DNA of 64,000 bases, from NCBI GenBank assembly GCA_018292915.2, contig JACVVK020000473.1, positions 166,001 to 230,000 on the forward strand. The letters are read 5' to 3'. The position numbers were made by a program, and so were the translations under genes. The stretch is from Batillaria attramentaria (Eukaryota; Mollusca; Gastropoda; Batillariidae). Below, one piece after another: positions 11,761 through 23,202 of the stretch; position 1 is the first letter of the stretch, and each line of letters starts with the position of its first letter. The notes under the pieces were generated by a model. That model was not told the DNA's origin and made no database searches. It saw only the letters and a program-made list of their open reading frames with translations.

Positions 11761-12966
11761 GTAATAATAAGGATGGGTGCTGTACCTTGCTGTGTCACTA
11801 TCAATCAGTGCTTATTTGTGTTTTAGTGCTGTTCACAAATTTCTGTCCAGCTTTTGCAAGCAGAATTTGCTTTTTGCAGCTTGCAACAAGGGGAAACAGT
11901 GTTTGAAGGTAGATGTGTGGTGTAAAAAATCTTACCAGTTTTCCAGTGTACAAGTCATCTTCAGGGATGGATTTACTCAAAAATGCCAATGAGACATGTC
12001 ATTGACCAGTCATTTTTATAAGACATTTTCGTTTTCTATGAGACAGTCAAGTTCACCCGTATCACTCTGTCACATGTCTGTGCCGAGAACGTGTTCCTTA
12101 GTGCAGTGACGTTCAGGTTCTGAAAGCCTCATCACTAAAATTAGATTAGTGTAACAGACTCCATGACTGACACGGACAGCGCATCTCTGCTTCGCGTTGT
12201 CTGGTGCGCTTGTGATGTCATGTTCGTGGGACATATGACGCATTTTGTGAAAATTTCTATGCGACATTTTATCAAAATGTGAGACATAGTCGCACGGCGC
12301 GTGAGAAAATTGATCCCTGCATCTTGCGTGGTTGTTTCCTTAGTTCAGATCAGGAAGGGCAATTGGAGAGGACTTGTACATGGTGTGTCGACATTGTTCT
12401 TTACTCTTTAGAATGAGAGAGGAATTCAGTCATAACAACGTCCATGGAAGTGTTCTGTCCGGTCTCACAAGGTCATTATTTACATGCCTGTTGACGTCAG
12501 TGTTTAAGATAAGGAAGTTTTTGTGACATTCATTGTCACTTACTTCAAGCGGCCCACTGTAGGAATGGCAACTCGCAGAGTGTTGGAAAAGTGTTTCGAA
12601 GGGACGGTGTAACTCCTCTCTGACTATGTTTGCTCTGTGTAGGTTTTGTTTTCCTTTGTGTGCAAATTGTGGGTTTAACATGACAGGAGAGTGTCGCTTC
12701 ACAACACTCGGGACCCTTGTGGTGTAACTGATCAGTAGACATACATTTTGGTTCATATCTTGGCAGTGACGACCCAGAGAAGGCTCCGATTTTGCTTGTG
12801 CTTTTAACATCATATTTGTAAGCAGCCCAGCCCGGAATGTTAGCTTGGAAAAGTTAACTTGTGTCCATTTAGAATAAAAGCTGATTGAAAATGTTGGTGA
12901 TATGCCTGCTGTTGTCAAGTGTATTCTAGCTCCTAGTTCAACTTTTTCCTTTGCCTTTCCTGCCAG

Positions 12967-13274
12967 GCGTTGTTTGGAGTGGGAGGTCGGTGCCTGGTGA
13001 GGAAGCCATTTCTGGGTGGACAGAGCACAGCCACTTACTAGTGCATGGTCATCACTTGGCTCGCATCCCAGCCACAAAGAAGAAGGACTATCCTCGGAAA
13101 CGGTGCAATGTGTGTTATAAGCGAGGGGTGAGGCGCGACAGTTTCTACCACTGCCCGGTCTGTCCAGCTCAGCCTGGGCTGTGTAGAAGCAGGGACTGTT
13201 TTGTGGTCTATCACCAGTTGTATGCCCAGAAAGTTCCTCATCAAAGAAGCAGAGATAATTTGCAGAAGAATTAG
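12967..13274 (+). CDS. Terminal exon T6: piggyBac-type zinc ribbon
   Basis: Acceptor TTTGCCTTTCCTGCCAG at 12966; first codon GGC (Gly), then 101 residues. Lead HHLARIPATKKKDYPRKR, then C-x2-C-x12-C-x2-C-x6-C-x4-C-x4-H (CNVC, CPVC, GLC, DCFVVYH). A basic tail of about 20 residues (Lys/Arg/Gln-rich) follows and could add DNA contacts or a nuclear signal. Last member of the first ribbon block. T3, T5 and T6 share almost the same acceptor block and RIPATK lead, which suggests they are the closest relatives. Confidence 0.82.
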
Positions 13275-14288
13275 TGTTTTTTCTTCATGTCGTTTTTAAA
13301 CACAGATTTTAGAAGGTGTTGGTTCTTTCCTATTCCACATTATGAATACAGTTACTTCCAGTTCAATGGAGTGGAATTCCAACCTTGCATCAGCTAACAG
13401 TCCTCACTTAAGAACTTGAGTTTTGGAATCATTACAGTGGGCTTTTGGCCCAGGCAGACATGTTTGAAGAACAGTTCCAATGAAGGATGGTGTGAAACAG
13501 CTTGTGTCTGGCACCCCAGGTATTTGGGAGGGGGGGGGGGGGGGGGCTTGCCTGTCAGTGTATTCTGACGTCAGTTGTGTTGCATTGTGGAGAGTAAACA
13601 GTCGGTCCCTCCACTAGTTCTAGGAACAGGTAATGTTGCTGTTTTAGTTTGAGAGAAGACCGCTACTTCTGTTGTGTTTGTTTTTAAAAAGTTGTAGAGT
13701 AACCTAGTAACAACATGCATAACAATATGCTAAAGCCCAAAACCAAGAGAGATTGATCTTCAAAGCCAGAACACTCTAAAGATTCTATTTGCACTGTGTT
13801 TAGGGAGTTCAGAATTTCACATTGGATGATTTCAGCACTAATGTCTGACTGACTGACTGACCCAACACCAAATGTGTAGTTACTGATTATTGTGGAAGAT
13901 GTTCTTCGCAAGAGTGTGCTTGTACATGTATGTATAAATACACATTGCACCATTTTACCATGTTTCAAATAGATAATTGCTGAACGATTATGTACGTGAC
14001 ATGAGTTTGTGTGCATCAGTTGCTCTTGTAAGTTGTGTGGTGGTTTTTTGTTGACTGCAACAATAAAATATTCACAGTTTTTTTTCCTCTCTGGCTTTCT
14101 GCCGTGGAAAGGGATGGTGTGTGTGTGCGTGCATGCGTGCCCCAATTATAGAACAGCAACAGCAAAAGTCCAGAAGTTCATCTGTTTGAGTTTTGTACAA
14201 GCTGTTAGAAGTGATGGTAAAAATGCTGCAAAACTGTTGTTCCGCGTTCGGTTTTCAAACAGTGACAAGCTGTTTGTTTTTGTTGCAG

Positions 14289-14590
14289 CTTATCGTGATC
14301 CTAGGCCAGTATCTGCTTCAGCAACACACAATGGTCTAGACATACATCAACCAGCAATGCAGTACTTTGGAATCCAGGAGCACACACAAATTCCACACCA
14401 TCTTTCATATGGCAGACAGAGTAGTGCAGCCAATTTGTACGGACCTCGCACTAAATACTGGCGTAACATGAGTGAGGAAAGGCGTATTGTGGAGAGGGAA
14501 AAATCTCGACTGAGAATGCAGTTGTCAAGAGCTCGCAGGCGGAAGCGTGAGCAGGCAGAGAAGATGAAAGACCCCTTACAGTCTTCTTAA
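14289..14590 (+). CDS. Terminal exon T7: arginine-rich basic module
   Basis: Acceptor TTTTTGTTGCAG at 14288; first codon GCT (Ala), then 99 residues. The first 55 are His/Gln/Ser/Tyr-rich. Residues about 62-92 form a highly charged, probably helical stretch (MSEERRIVEREKSRLRMQL then SRARRRKREQAEK). The stretch could bind DNA as a basic helix. It is clearly related to T8 (shared SEE...R-x-R...RAR+R pattern) and not to the ribbons or HTHs. It distantly recalls basic repeats such as STPR (FMBP-1) or bZIP basic regions, but there is no leucine heptad. Function is inferred only. Confidence 0.72.
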
Positions 14591-15448
14591 GTTGAGAAGG
14601 TGGTCATTTGTTCTGATTTATGTGCTCAGTGTTTGCGGATAGGTCGGTAGTTTTGACTGACAGTATATCAACATGTACCGTTCCGTTCCGTTGTGGAATT
14701 CAGGCATAATTCAGTTTTATGCCAGAGAGCAGTAAATAATGCTCATACCCAGTGTGATAAGCCAAAATTCCACCACATCAGCGATACTGTTTCCTGGGTG
14801 TACTACCATTACCAAGCTTTGAGCGAGTACAGTCACAATCACACTCTTCTGCCTGTGAGGCAGTGACGCAATAAAGGCTGGAATGACCTTATTCTGAAGC
14901 AGCAAGAATTGAAGAGGCGGCCATCAGAGCAAGACCTGAAGGCCACAAAAGCGAGTTCGTTTTCCAGACAGATCTCTGGGCAAGGAAACTTCAAGATTGC
15001 TCTGAAAGAGTAGACTCCATTTTCAAGAAAATTTGACTGTTGAGCAGGCGAAGATGTTTAGAACACCTGCTTGTAATAGTCTTACGTTTCTTTAGTTTAT
15101 TTAACGATCTCAAAATCATGAATATGCATTTCTCCAATCTGTAAATATTTATTTGTGCACACATGCCATTTCTTACACTTACAATGTAGGTGCACTTGTA
15201 GGGGGAGGGTCATTGTCAGGGCTTACTTGGGCTTCAGGGGAAATGTTTCCCTTTCTCTTCATGAAGTTTGAAAGACTACTGAGTCTACTCGCATTGGCTT
15301 TGTATTTGGTTAGTTAGGGGTTTGGTTTTGGTGTTGTGCTATGCTCTTCAGGTAGTGATTTAGACATTTTTCAGCTGCAGAATTGTAATGCCAGATTGCA
15401 CTACAGTAAACTGAAGTAGTGAGGGATTTTGTTTGTGTGTATTTTCAG

Positions 15449-15786
15449 TGGTGGGTGGTGCTCATCCAATCTTGTCAGGGGTCTGGTCTGTTGGAGCAGA
15501 AAGGCTGCACGCAGTTGGCCTTAGTAGGGAGGTTGTGGCATATCCAGCTGGAGATGTAGACTGCAATAGGCAACTGTCCTTCTACCGTTCAAGGCAAAGA
15601 GGAGATGGGCACGGGAACCGCCTGGGTGGGCGAGCTGCTGCCAGTGACGTCAGTGAGGAAGTTCGTGTACGAAGGGAGAGAGTTCGTCTTCGAGTGCAAG
15701 CGCACCGTGCCCGGAAACGAGCAGCTCAACTGGCAGCTCAAGAACTGGCCATGGCTGCTACTCAGCCAGGGAGTGATCTTGCCTGA
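15449..15786 (+). CDS. Terminal exon T8: arginine-rich basic module
   Basis: Acceptor TGTGTATTTTCAG at 15448; first codon GTG (Val), then 111 residues. After a non-conserved Gly/Val-rich lead, residues about 70-100 are basic and Ala/Arg/Gln-rich (SEEVRVRRERVRLRVQ, then RARKRAAQ). Aligning with T7 puts SEE, RLR, and RARKR/RARRR in register, so the two are duplicated exons. The tail after the helix is Ala-rich. An overlapping frame (15605-15850) is judged a shadow because it lacks the phase and the resemblance. Confidence 0.7.
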
Positions 15787-17143
15787 GTTGATGGTTTACA
15801 TGCATTGTTCTGTCCAGCTGAGAAGTGAGGAGTTGGCAGTTGGAACTTGATTTGTGGTGTGATGCAGCAAGAATCAACCAGCAGAACTTTCAGAATTGTT
15901 TTTCTTGCATCACTGTCATGGTTCCAGAAACTTGTGACTGTGTTGCTGTTTGAATTGAATGTGGTAAACCTTGGCTGACGACTAGCCATTTTGTTGACAA
16001 GGGAGCTTAAGTAGTTTTCTTTTCTTCGAATCATTGAAGGAAACCTTTTCATGCTTGGTGTGCAGAAGTGAAAAACCTACGAAATAAAAACCAAAACTCC
16101 CTGTAATGAAAACATACACTTTTACTAGTTTTAGGTGTGTGAATACATGAAGGGTTAAAGGGAAGTTCTCTTTCCAGTTACAGAAATTTTCTCTCAGAAC
16201 AGTCATAGCAAGCAATGTGGTTGGTGTTGCAGATCCTGTGGCACCAAGTCTTTTCCTTTCCTTTTAGAATGATGTCAAACCCCTTTTCATTGACGCTTGA
16301 TTGAAACTCTTTTTCTTGTGCTTTCTGTGGGGTGGCCTTATAATTGATCGGCCGTTTCTGGAAATTTCATGGACATTCCTTGCCTCCAGTGCAAGCTGTG
16401 AACACTAGCCAGAACTTCACAACCATGGCTGTATTAATTGTCTTGCAACAGGGGATCAAGATGTCAGTTGTCCTGTGTAAAATTTGTTTGGAAGTGACAT
16501 GTGTTTATATGTTAATGATTTACTGCTCTGGTAATCTTGCCATTCCCATTCCGAGAGAGGTGATCGGGTAGTTTTGAGACTTACAATGCCACATTTCTGT
16601 GATACTTTCTTTGGGCCATTGTTGATACGAGCTGTCGTTGCATCGTTACCAGAATATATTGTCTGTAATCCTTAGATATCTCACGGGTCACAGTAGGTCA
16701 CAGCTGTAGTGAACAAGACGTGAACTCGCGTAACCAGTTATTGGTTATACTAGATATGTTACTAATTGGCATGACTGGTCCGTTGAGTTATATTTTGTGT
16801 ATAGTTTTCCACCAGTTCAGTTGCGAAACCTGCCTGTCTTCACTCTTGTGTGCTCCCTGTTGTATGCATTCATTGTAACCTGACAGCATTCTTTTTCAAA
16901 TAAGAATAAATGATTTTTAAAAAAAAATGATCAGAGTTGGTGTCCTGCAATCCTGAAACACCTCAAGGTTGTTTGAGTGTGGGAGTGGAAAATAGTGTCT
17001 GTCTCTGCTTGTGTCCTTTTCTGTTTTGCTTTTAGTTAATTAAAAAAAAACACCCAAAAACAGAACAGTAATAGCAATAATGAAACAAAATTTAGTAAAA
17101 TAAAAAAGAGGAAAAAGAGTCTTGTGGTTCCAGTAAGCAAATC

Positions 17144-17188
<45 letters not shown>

Positions 17189-18252
17189 CATAGTGGGAAA
17201 GAAAGAAAGTACCTCAAACTGAGACCAAGTTTTTATTAAAAATATTTCAAGTGTCCAAGGGCAGAAAACAGTTCGTTGTTTCAAACAAGTTCCAGGAGAC
17301 ATTCCATAAAGGTTTGTTAAAGATATTTCTGTTTGGCGCTTGCATCACTTCTGTTGTTTATGATTTTGTTGTTGAAATGTTTTTCTCTGTATTAGAGGGG
17401 AAGTTTTTAGAGGAGGTACCACAGTTGTGTTCCCAAGTTTGTTCAGTTTTTCATTGACCTTTGGGGGAACATTTTTTCCCCCTTTCGTTTTTAGGCAGCG
17501 GAATTAAATCTGCCAGCTAACTCTTACATATATATTATGACAACTTAATTGTCAGTTGTATGTTTTGTTTTGCGTCTTTGAAAGTTTTCCCTTGTATTTT
17601 TCCTGTGTCATATCTCTTTTCGGTTGTGTTAGTTGCTCACATGTGCACTCTCTCCCTCCCTTTCTCTATCTCTCTCTCACACACATGCACACAGACTCAC
17701 TCTCTCTCTCTGTCATGGGCATCTTTTGTTGGTTGCTAGAGATACAGAAGTGAACGCTTAATTATGATCTTATGTTCTGATCAATTTTGTGAATTGTGAA
17801 GCTGGGCAAGCTCACTGGTGATTAAATCACACCACAATGCAATAGCTAACTGGGGCTTTTCGTGTGTTCCTCTTGTGGGTTAGTGACTCATCTGCATCTA
17901 GTGCTGAAATGTGATGCAAGACTTATGTACATGTAATGATCTGTCTGTTAGTCTCACAAATTTTTAACATAAAAGTTAGCAGTAGTCTTTATGGATTTGC
18001 TGATTGCGGACAAAATGAGGCAGTACCAGATTTACCTGTAGGTGTTAAGCACTTCTCAGCTGTTCCACTTTTTGTCAGATTTTGTCTGGGGAGGAATACC
18101 CATCCTTTGTTTGGAATTCAGGAGAGTTTTAGCATAGGTTCTTGGATAGTACAGACTTTCACTGATGGGTTTCATTGCGTATGGCGTAAGTTATGCCAGT
18201 TATTGGTGAGAAGCATAAAATGAGGGGACCATTTTCCTTTTGTCTGTTGCAG
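15787..18252 (+). other. Gap between basic-module and HTH cassettes
   Basis: About 2.5 kb with no phase-matched exon that I can recognise. Contains AATAAA-type signals near 16084 and 16906 that could end T7/T8 transcripts, a CA repeat at about 17145-17185, and a TC-rich stretch near 17650-17720. Confidence 0.45.
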
Positions 18253-18767
18253 GGGATGAGGATGTGGATGTGAAGAGTGTCGGGAAGTTGAAGACGGAGA
18301 TTGTAGTACCTGGTACAGTGTTTGTTGGCGCGTACAGGGAATACACCGCTGATGATGTAGCAGAGGCCATAGAACTAGTGCATGGCGGGATGCCGGTCAT
18401 CGATGCAGCATTCAGATTTGGCATTCCGCGTGCCACACTGTTCGTACGTTCTCGCCAGGGTTGCCCAACACACACAGGGCGCTGTTCTACTGTGTTCGCT
18501 CGTACGCACCAGGAGGCAGCTGCCTCAGCCAGGAGAAACCGACCCAAGTTGCAGTACACGAAAGAGGCTGTTGAGGCTGCCATTGACGCTGTGCACAACG
18601 GTGTGCCTGTCATTGACGCTGCCATCCAGTTTAATATTCCACGGGCCACTCTCTTTAATCGCTCGGGCAAGGGTTGTCCTACTCATGAGGGAAGGTGCTC
18701 CACAGTGTTCAGTGATGGGCAGTTACGCAGAACTTCAAAGAAGAGGTTCCAGATCACTTTCGAATAG
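18253..18767 (+). CDS. Terminal exon T9: two tandem Pipsqueak-type HTH domains
   Basis: Acceptor TGTCTGTTGCAG at 18252; first codon GGG (Gly), then 170 residues. It carries two HTH copies (about residues 28-80 and 98-150), with leads YREYTADDVAEAIELVHGG and LQYTKEAVEAAIDAVHNG. Each continues DAA...IPRATLF and ends with the same tail GCPTH-x-GRCSTVF. All other HTH exons carry one copy. The pair looks like an internal duplication. The tail here is C-x2-H-x3-C rather than C-x3-H-x3-C. Psq motifs bind DNA best as tandem repeats in Drosophila Pipsqueak, so this isoform could bind alone. Confidence 0.8.
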
Positions 18768-20051
18768 GGGTCTGTCCATTTCACTTTGACTTAGTTTGTG
18801 ATGTGTACATGTGTTAGACCTTAGAGAGTGGCAGAGTTGCAATCCTGAAGGGAGCAAGTAGCTTTTGGTCATTTTCATCCAAGGATGCTTTAATATGATG
18901 GGCTTCAGTCATAAATGATTTAAATGGTTTGTGGTAAGACCAGGCTTGACTTTCAGGTGGCATGTCACACTTGGCACATCTGTGGTAGAGGTACTGATTC
19001 TAAGCATTGACACGTTACTGCATATGTGTTTTTGTTCCCTGCATCAGGCTGGCATTGGTTGATTCACCTTGGTCTGAATTCTGTGAAGCATAAAAGCTGT
19101 GAGAAATTGAAATATCAATTAAACTTGGATCCGTGACATTGACATGATACTCTCACATTTGACTTGTTGATTGTGTTGTCTGGCTGTGGGCAAAGATTAG
19201 GTGAAGATGTTCTGAATGACAGTACTCCTGTGTATTGATCATACCAAGCATACATTATGAGCTTGATTGTCTGGATTTTGAAGTTCATCTTTTTGCCATT
19301 TTATCATGCTAATACATTTCATACCATCAACTTGAGCCTGGCATTTTGTGCTTTATTTGGAAATCAGCTGTTTAAGCTTGTAGTAGTCTAAGAGATGTTT
19401 TAGTTGTAACTTGTCAGCCTGAGAATGATATGCAGAGATAAAAGTCTGTCGTTTCCTATTTATTTGTTCCAGACTTTCTGACATTTGATCAGGGGAACCA
19501 GGTCTCACTTGACTTTATGGGTAAGACTATCTGAAGAGTTTTATTCTATTTTTTTAGATTGTTTCAAAATACTGGGGGTTGTTAACTCTGGTCTGGCTGA
19601 ACAAATTTGTCTACTATTTGTCTGAAAAAGCCATAGAGGTAGTCTGGAATATTTGGTTCTCAGCAAGACCATGGTTAAGATGAGTTGGTACCCACGCCTG
19701 GGGTCTGGTTTCAGAAAAGGAAGCATCAGCCGTGCTCAGTTTCTTGTGCACATCTTAGTAAGACGTTTGATAAGATAGTGCCACAGAATGATAGAACAGC
19801 CCTTCTGATCTGAGTTTAGTACATGTACTGTATATCAGTGTGATGTAATACTTTTTGCTTGAACTAGCTATGACTATTTGGAGTTCACTTCACAGTTACA
19901 CGCTGAATTTAACACTGTAATATATTTTCCTTAAAACCTTTGCCTTGAATCAAGTGTCATTTTTCGGTATTCAGTGGTAGGTGTCGTGTGGGTAGTGCAC
20001 CTGGAGACGGAGTGTTGATTTGTGCCTTCTGACGTTCCTCTTTTGTTCCAG
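18768..20051 (+). other. Gap between T9 and T10
   Basis: About 1.3 kb. No exon with splice phase plus recognisable domain was seen. TACATGTA occurs near 19822. Otherwise unremarkable AT-rich sequence. Confidence 0.4.
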
Positions 20052-20165
20052 AGGATACATACGAAGAGGCAAATGATTTTGAAGAGGATGATGATGACCT
20101 GCCCATTGAGATAGATATTGCCCATTGGCTACTTCAGTACCTCCTTCAAGGGTTAGGCTGCCAAA
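20052..20165 (+). CDS. Alternative acidic start of T10 region (other frame)
   Basis: The acceptor TCCTCTTTTGTTCCAG at 20051 is stronger than the one used for the HTH frame. It joins in phase (GAG, Glu) and gives a very acidic peptide (DTYEEANDFEEDDDDLPIEI...), stopping at about 20165 before the HTH. Either this is a short acidic isoform, a skipped splice site, or an indel in the assembly has broken one longer acidic-plus-HTH exon. The sequence alone cannot tell. Confidence 0.4.
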
Positions 20166-20535
20166 AGTGAAATCCTCTCGCACATCTGCCCCAAGTAAAC
20201 CACCAAAATCAAAGAAAGGGGAAAAAACGAAGCGGCGTTTTTACAAACAGTATGCTCCAGGCGATCTGGAAACTGCCATACAAATGGTGAACAGTCGTCA
20301 GTGCACTTGCGCCTATGCTGCCGATAAGTACAACATTCCTGTTTCAACACTTCAGAAGAAGGCAGCCTTAGTCATGAGGTCGTCTGGGCAGTTTAGAAAA
20401 AGAGGGCGACCCAAGAAACGTGGACAGAGTGGAAAGTCAGCTATAGCGTCATCAGGAGGGGGGAAAACATTTGCACCTGCCTCACGTGGTGGATCAAGAA
20501 AGGCGCGTCTCACTTGTGATTTCCGTTACATGTAG
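20138..20535 (+). CDS. Terminal exon T10: HTH with basic, AT-hook-like tail
   Basis: The open frame with the HTH needs an acceptor at 20137 (GGCTACTTCAG); first codon GTA (Val), then 131 residues. Lys/Ser/Pro-rich lead (about 1-30), HTH at about 32-80 (RFYKQYAPGDLETAIQMVN then YAADKYNIPVSTLQKKAA), then RKRGRPKKRGQ, a good AT-hook core, and a Gly/Ser/Arg tail. It lacks the His and the C-H-C tail of most sister HTHs. A stronger-looking acceptor lies 86 bases upstream (20051) and leads to a different frame; see the separate entry. Confidence 0.65.
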
Positions 20536-22376
20536 GAAAGAGGGAGGTGCACACTCAAAGTCTCAAAGCATGTTTAGGGGACGAACAAATTACTCCCAGT
20601 TTCAGCTGAACGGCCATCTTGAAGTGACAGAATAACAAATACATGGACTGTTCAATCTTGTGGTGCATGGAGATCAACTGCGATGATTACCACATACTGT
20701 GGTGATTAGTGCTGTCTTTGTTGGGGTTGTTGTTGTTTTTTCCCTTTTCCCGTGGGGAAGCCAAAGCTTTAGAAGCAACTTTTCTTTTTTTTGTCCTCTG
20801 CAGTCTGCATGTGTTTTCAGCATTTTGTGATGTTGATGTTTTTTAAAAACAGGCTTCCAAGAGACGTCTCAAGAGCAACGCTATAGTCAGGCGTTAGATC
20901 AGACTTTGCTGAAGGAACTGGTTGCTCGTGTGTATATGGCTTTCCCAAATATGCTGTTTGTGCTGTGATCATTTTATTCAACACTTCTGATGACTTGGGG
21001 GGGGGGGGGCAAAAAAAAGAAAAAGAATAAAGCAGTGCCTCACGTGGGCCTAGCAACGTTTACTAGTGTCTCCAAGAGAGGTCAATTGCAACTGGACACT
21101 AGCGCGGGCATTGGTGTACGGGGTGTACATACATTGTTCTTTGCAGGTTGGTGGTACTTAGCTTTTCCAGCATGGCAGTCTATCAGTCTTTTGGCGAAAA
21201 CTGGTTTCTGGTTTTAAGTATTTGAGAAGATGCGTATGGAGACTCTACGACTTTCTCTGTAGGGTGGCGTACTGTATTTTTCTTGCTATCGTTTATATTT
21301 GGACTGAAAGTGACCCTTAGGCATGAACAACTGTTCAATAGGTGATGTTCATGTACACTTGTGTTTATAGAACTTGCCTTCACTTTCAGTTACATGTACT
21401 TTTTTTGAGCACCTAGTACTAGCAGTCGTATAAATTTCCACAATGTCATGGTCGGCCAATGGTGGAGTCATTTGTTCTTATTACCTGTGAAAATGACTGC
21501 AATGGTTTTCTTGTGTTATTGTTCTTAAAGGTCAAGGTCACATGGGCCATGCTGCAGTTTTGGTGATGGGGGGGGGGGGGGGGGAACCGCATTGTGTTTG
21601 ACATGTTTGCGAACTTCTGTCTTTGAGCTTACTAACTTTATCCTTTGAATTGAACTGTGCTTGGTTTATTGTTCTAAGCACTGTTGAATGTATAAGATTT
21701 GCCTGGAGAATTCTGTGGTCAACTGTGTTATCTGTGAAATAGCCTTCAGTTCTGTCACTTGTAATGGATGTTGCAGATCATCATTTGTGATGTATGGTGT
21801 TAGTACATCATGTGTTGACTGATGTCTGTTACGGTATGCCTTTGGCACTAGGAAGATGAGTTGGATACTCATGCATCATGATCTGATGTGCGATGCAGAT
21901 TTTCTGGAAAATGACAAATATCTGTTTACAGTTCAGAAATCATGAACACATTTTGCATCATCTACTAATTCAACTTCAAGATCAGTGTTTTTGAGTCCTG
22001 ACATATAATATGCATCATCAAATGTGCATGGATCATCATGGTGCCATTATCATTATATTCATTGCATGGACTTTAAAAAAAGAAAAGAAAGACAGTTAAA
22101 ATGCTCTGGATGCGTTTTGTCCCCTTTTTTTCCATGTTGTGTTTCGTTTGTAGCCTGTTGTAGATTTGACTCTTTGCCATATGAAAGCTTTGCCCGAAAG
22201 GACAGATTACACCGGTAAATGTTTCAGTATTGTTATTGCCCTCTGTACTTCTTGGGTAGTAAAAAGTTCCTGTTGGAGACTTCAGTTAGAAAACATGCAC
22301 TCACAGAAGCACTGAATGAAGCAAAATGACTTTCAGAATGACGCCAATCAACTTCCCCACCATATTTCTTTTCCAG
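20536..22376 (+). other. Gap between T10 and T11
   Basis: About 1.8 kb with G-runs near 20998-21009 and 21568-21584, an AATAAA near 21027 and TACATGTA near 21390. An AG near 21146 opens a 23-residue Trp-rich frame in phase, but it has no domain similarity and is not called. Confidence 0.4.
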
Positions 22377-22684
22377 AATACTGGCAAACAACAGCAAGCT
22401 ACCCACACACCCTTTACAGCAATGAAGGCTTGCCTGGTTTACTGATGTACAGCAGAGCTAATAGACCACGTATGCAGTACGAACCAGAAGACATGCTGGC
22501 TGCTATTGCAGACGTAGACAACGGGAAAGTGGTGCGCCAGGCTGCGGCAGATCACGGGATACCTCTCAGGTCGCTTTACCATCGACTGAAGTGTCGCAGC
22601 AATCAACAAAAACGTGAAGAACTCAAGAAGCAGGCATCCTCAGAGCCTGCCAGCGTTGAAGATGACACTGGAGAGAGGAGTTGA
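22377..22684 (+). CDS. Terminal exon T11: Pipsqueak-type HTH without C-H-C tail
   Basis: Acceptor CATATTTCTTTTCCAG at 22376; first codon GAA (Glu), then 101 residues. Aromatic lead (YWQTTASYPHTLY), HTH at about 36-75 (MQYEPEDMLAAIADVDNGK, then AAADHGIPLRSLYHRLK), followed by Lys/Glu-rich tail. It lacks both the conserved His before the turn and the C-x3-H-x3-C tail, grouping it with T10, T21 and T22. Only about 225 bases separate it from T12. Confidence 0.78.
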
Positions 22685-22909
22685 CAGGCCAGCAATCTTT
22701 ACCGACCATTGGACAGTGATGGTGGAGGAATGGAAGCAAAGTCTAGTGTTGACAATGAAAGGACATAAAACACACGGACCAAGCCATTTTCGAGTTTGTA
22801 GGGGAAAGTCTGAAAAGGGCAGAGTCAAACACTAAAATGTCATTCGAGGAGACTTGTCGCTCACGGGAACTGAAGTGAGATCTGGTACATGTAGTCTTTT
22901 TGTTTCCAG

Positions 22910-23202
22910 GCGTTTCCCTTTCCTGCCTGAGGCAGCCACGGAAGGGGCCATTAAGAAAGGGACGTGGCTGTTACAAGCAGTATTCTGTTGAGGACATGCG
23001 AGCAGCTGTGGTAGCTGTGCACTGGGGAACTACCATAAGATGGGCAGCAAAGAATTATTGTGTCCCAGCAAAGACGCCTGATTCGCGAATCAGATCCTGC
23101 AAGAAAGGCCATCCAGGCAGGTGTATTGGGGCTTATACATCATACTCACAATTTGCTAAACAGAATGATGATTGTGAAACGAGAGCTTTGCAGTCATGGT
23201 GA
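22910..23202 (+). CDS. Terminal exon T12: Pipsqueak-type HTH with diverged recognition helix
   Basis: Acceptor CTTTTTGTTTCCAG at 22909; first codon GGC (Gly), then 96 residues. Basic lead, then YKQYSVEDMRAAVVAVHWGT, IRWAAKNYCVPAKTPDSRI and the tail C-x3-H-x3-C-x-GAY (CKKGHPGRCIGAY). The usual IPRSTL at the start of the recognition helix is VPAKTPDSR here, with a helix-breaking Pro, so DNA binding may be altered. The region after 23202 has no further open frame. Confidence 0.75.

Noticed and set aside
12430..13077. Minus-strand frame of 215 codons overlapping T6
   Set aside because: Partly opposite a well-supported coding exon, with no recognisable domain or composition of a real protein.
21147..21217. 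Extra phase-matched terminal exon after TTCTTTGCAG
   Set aside because: Only 23 residues, Trp/Phe-rich, with no likeness to any of the module classes.
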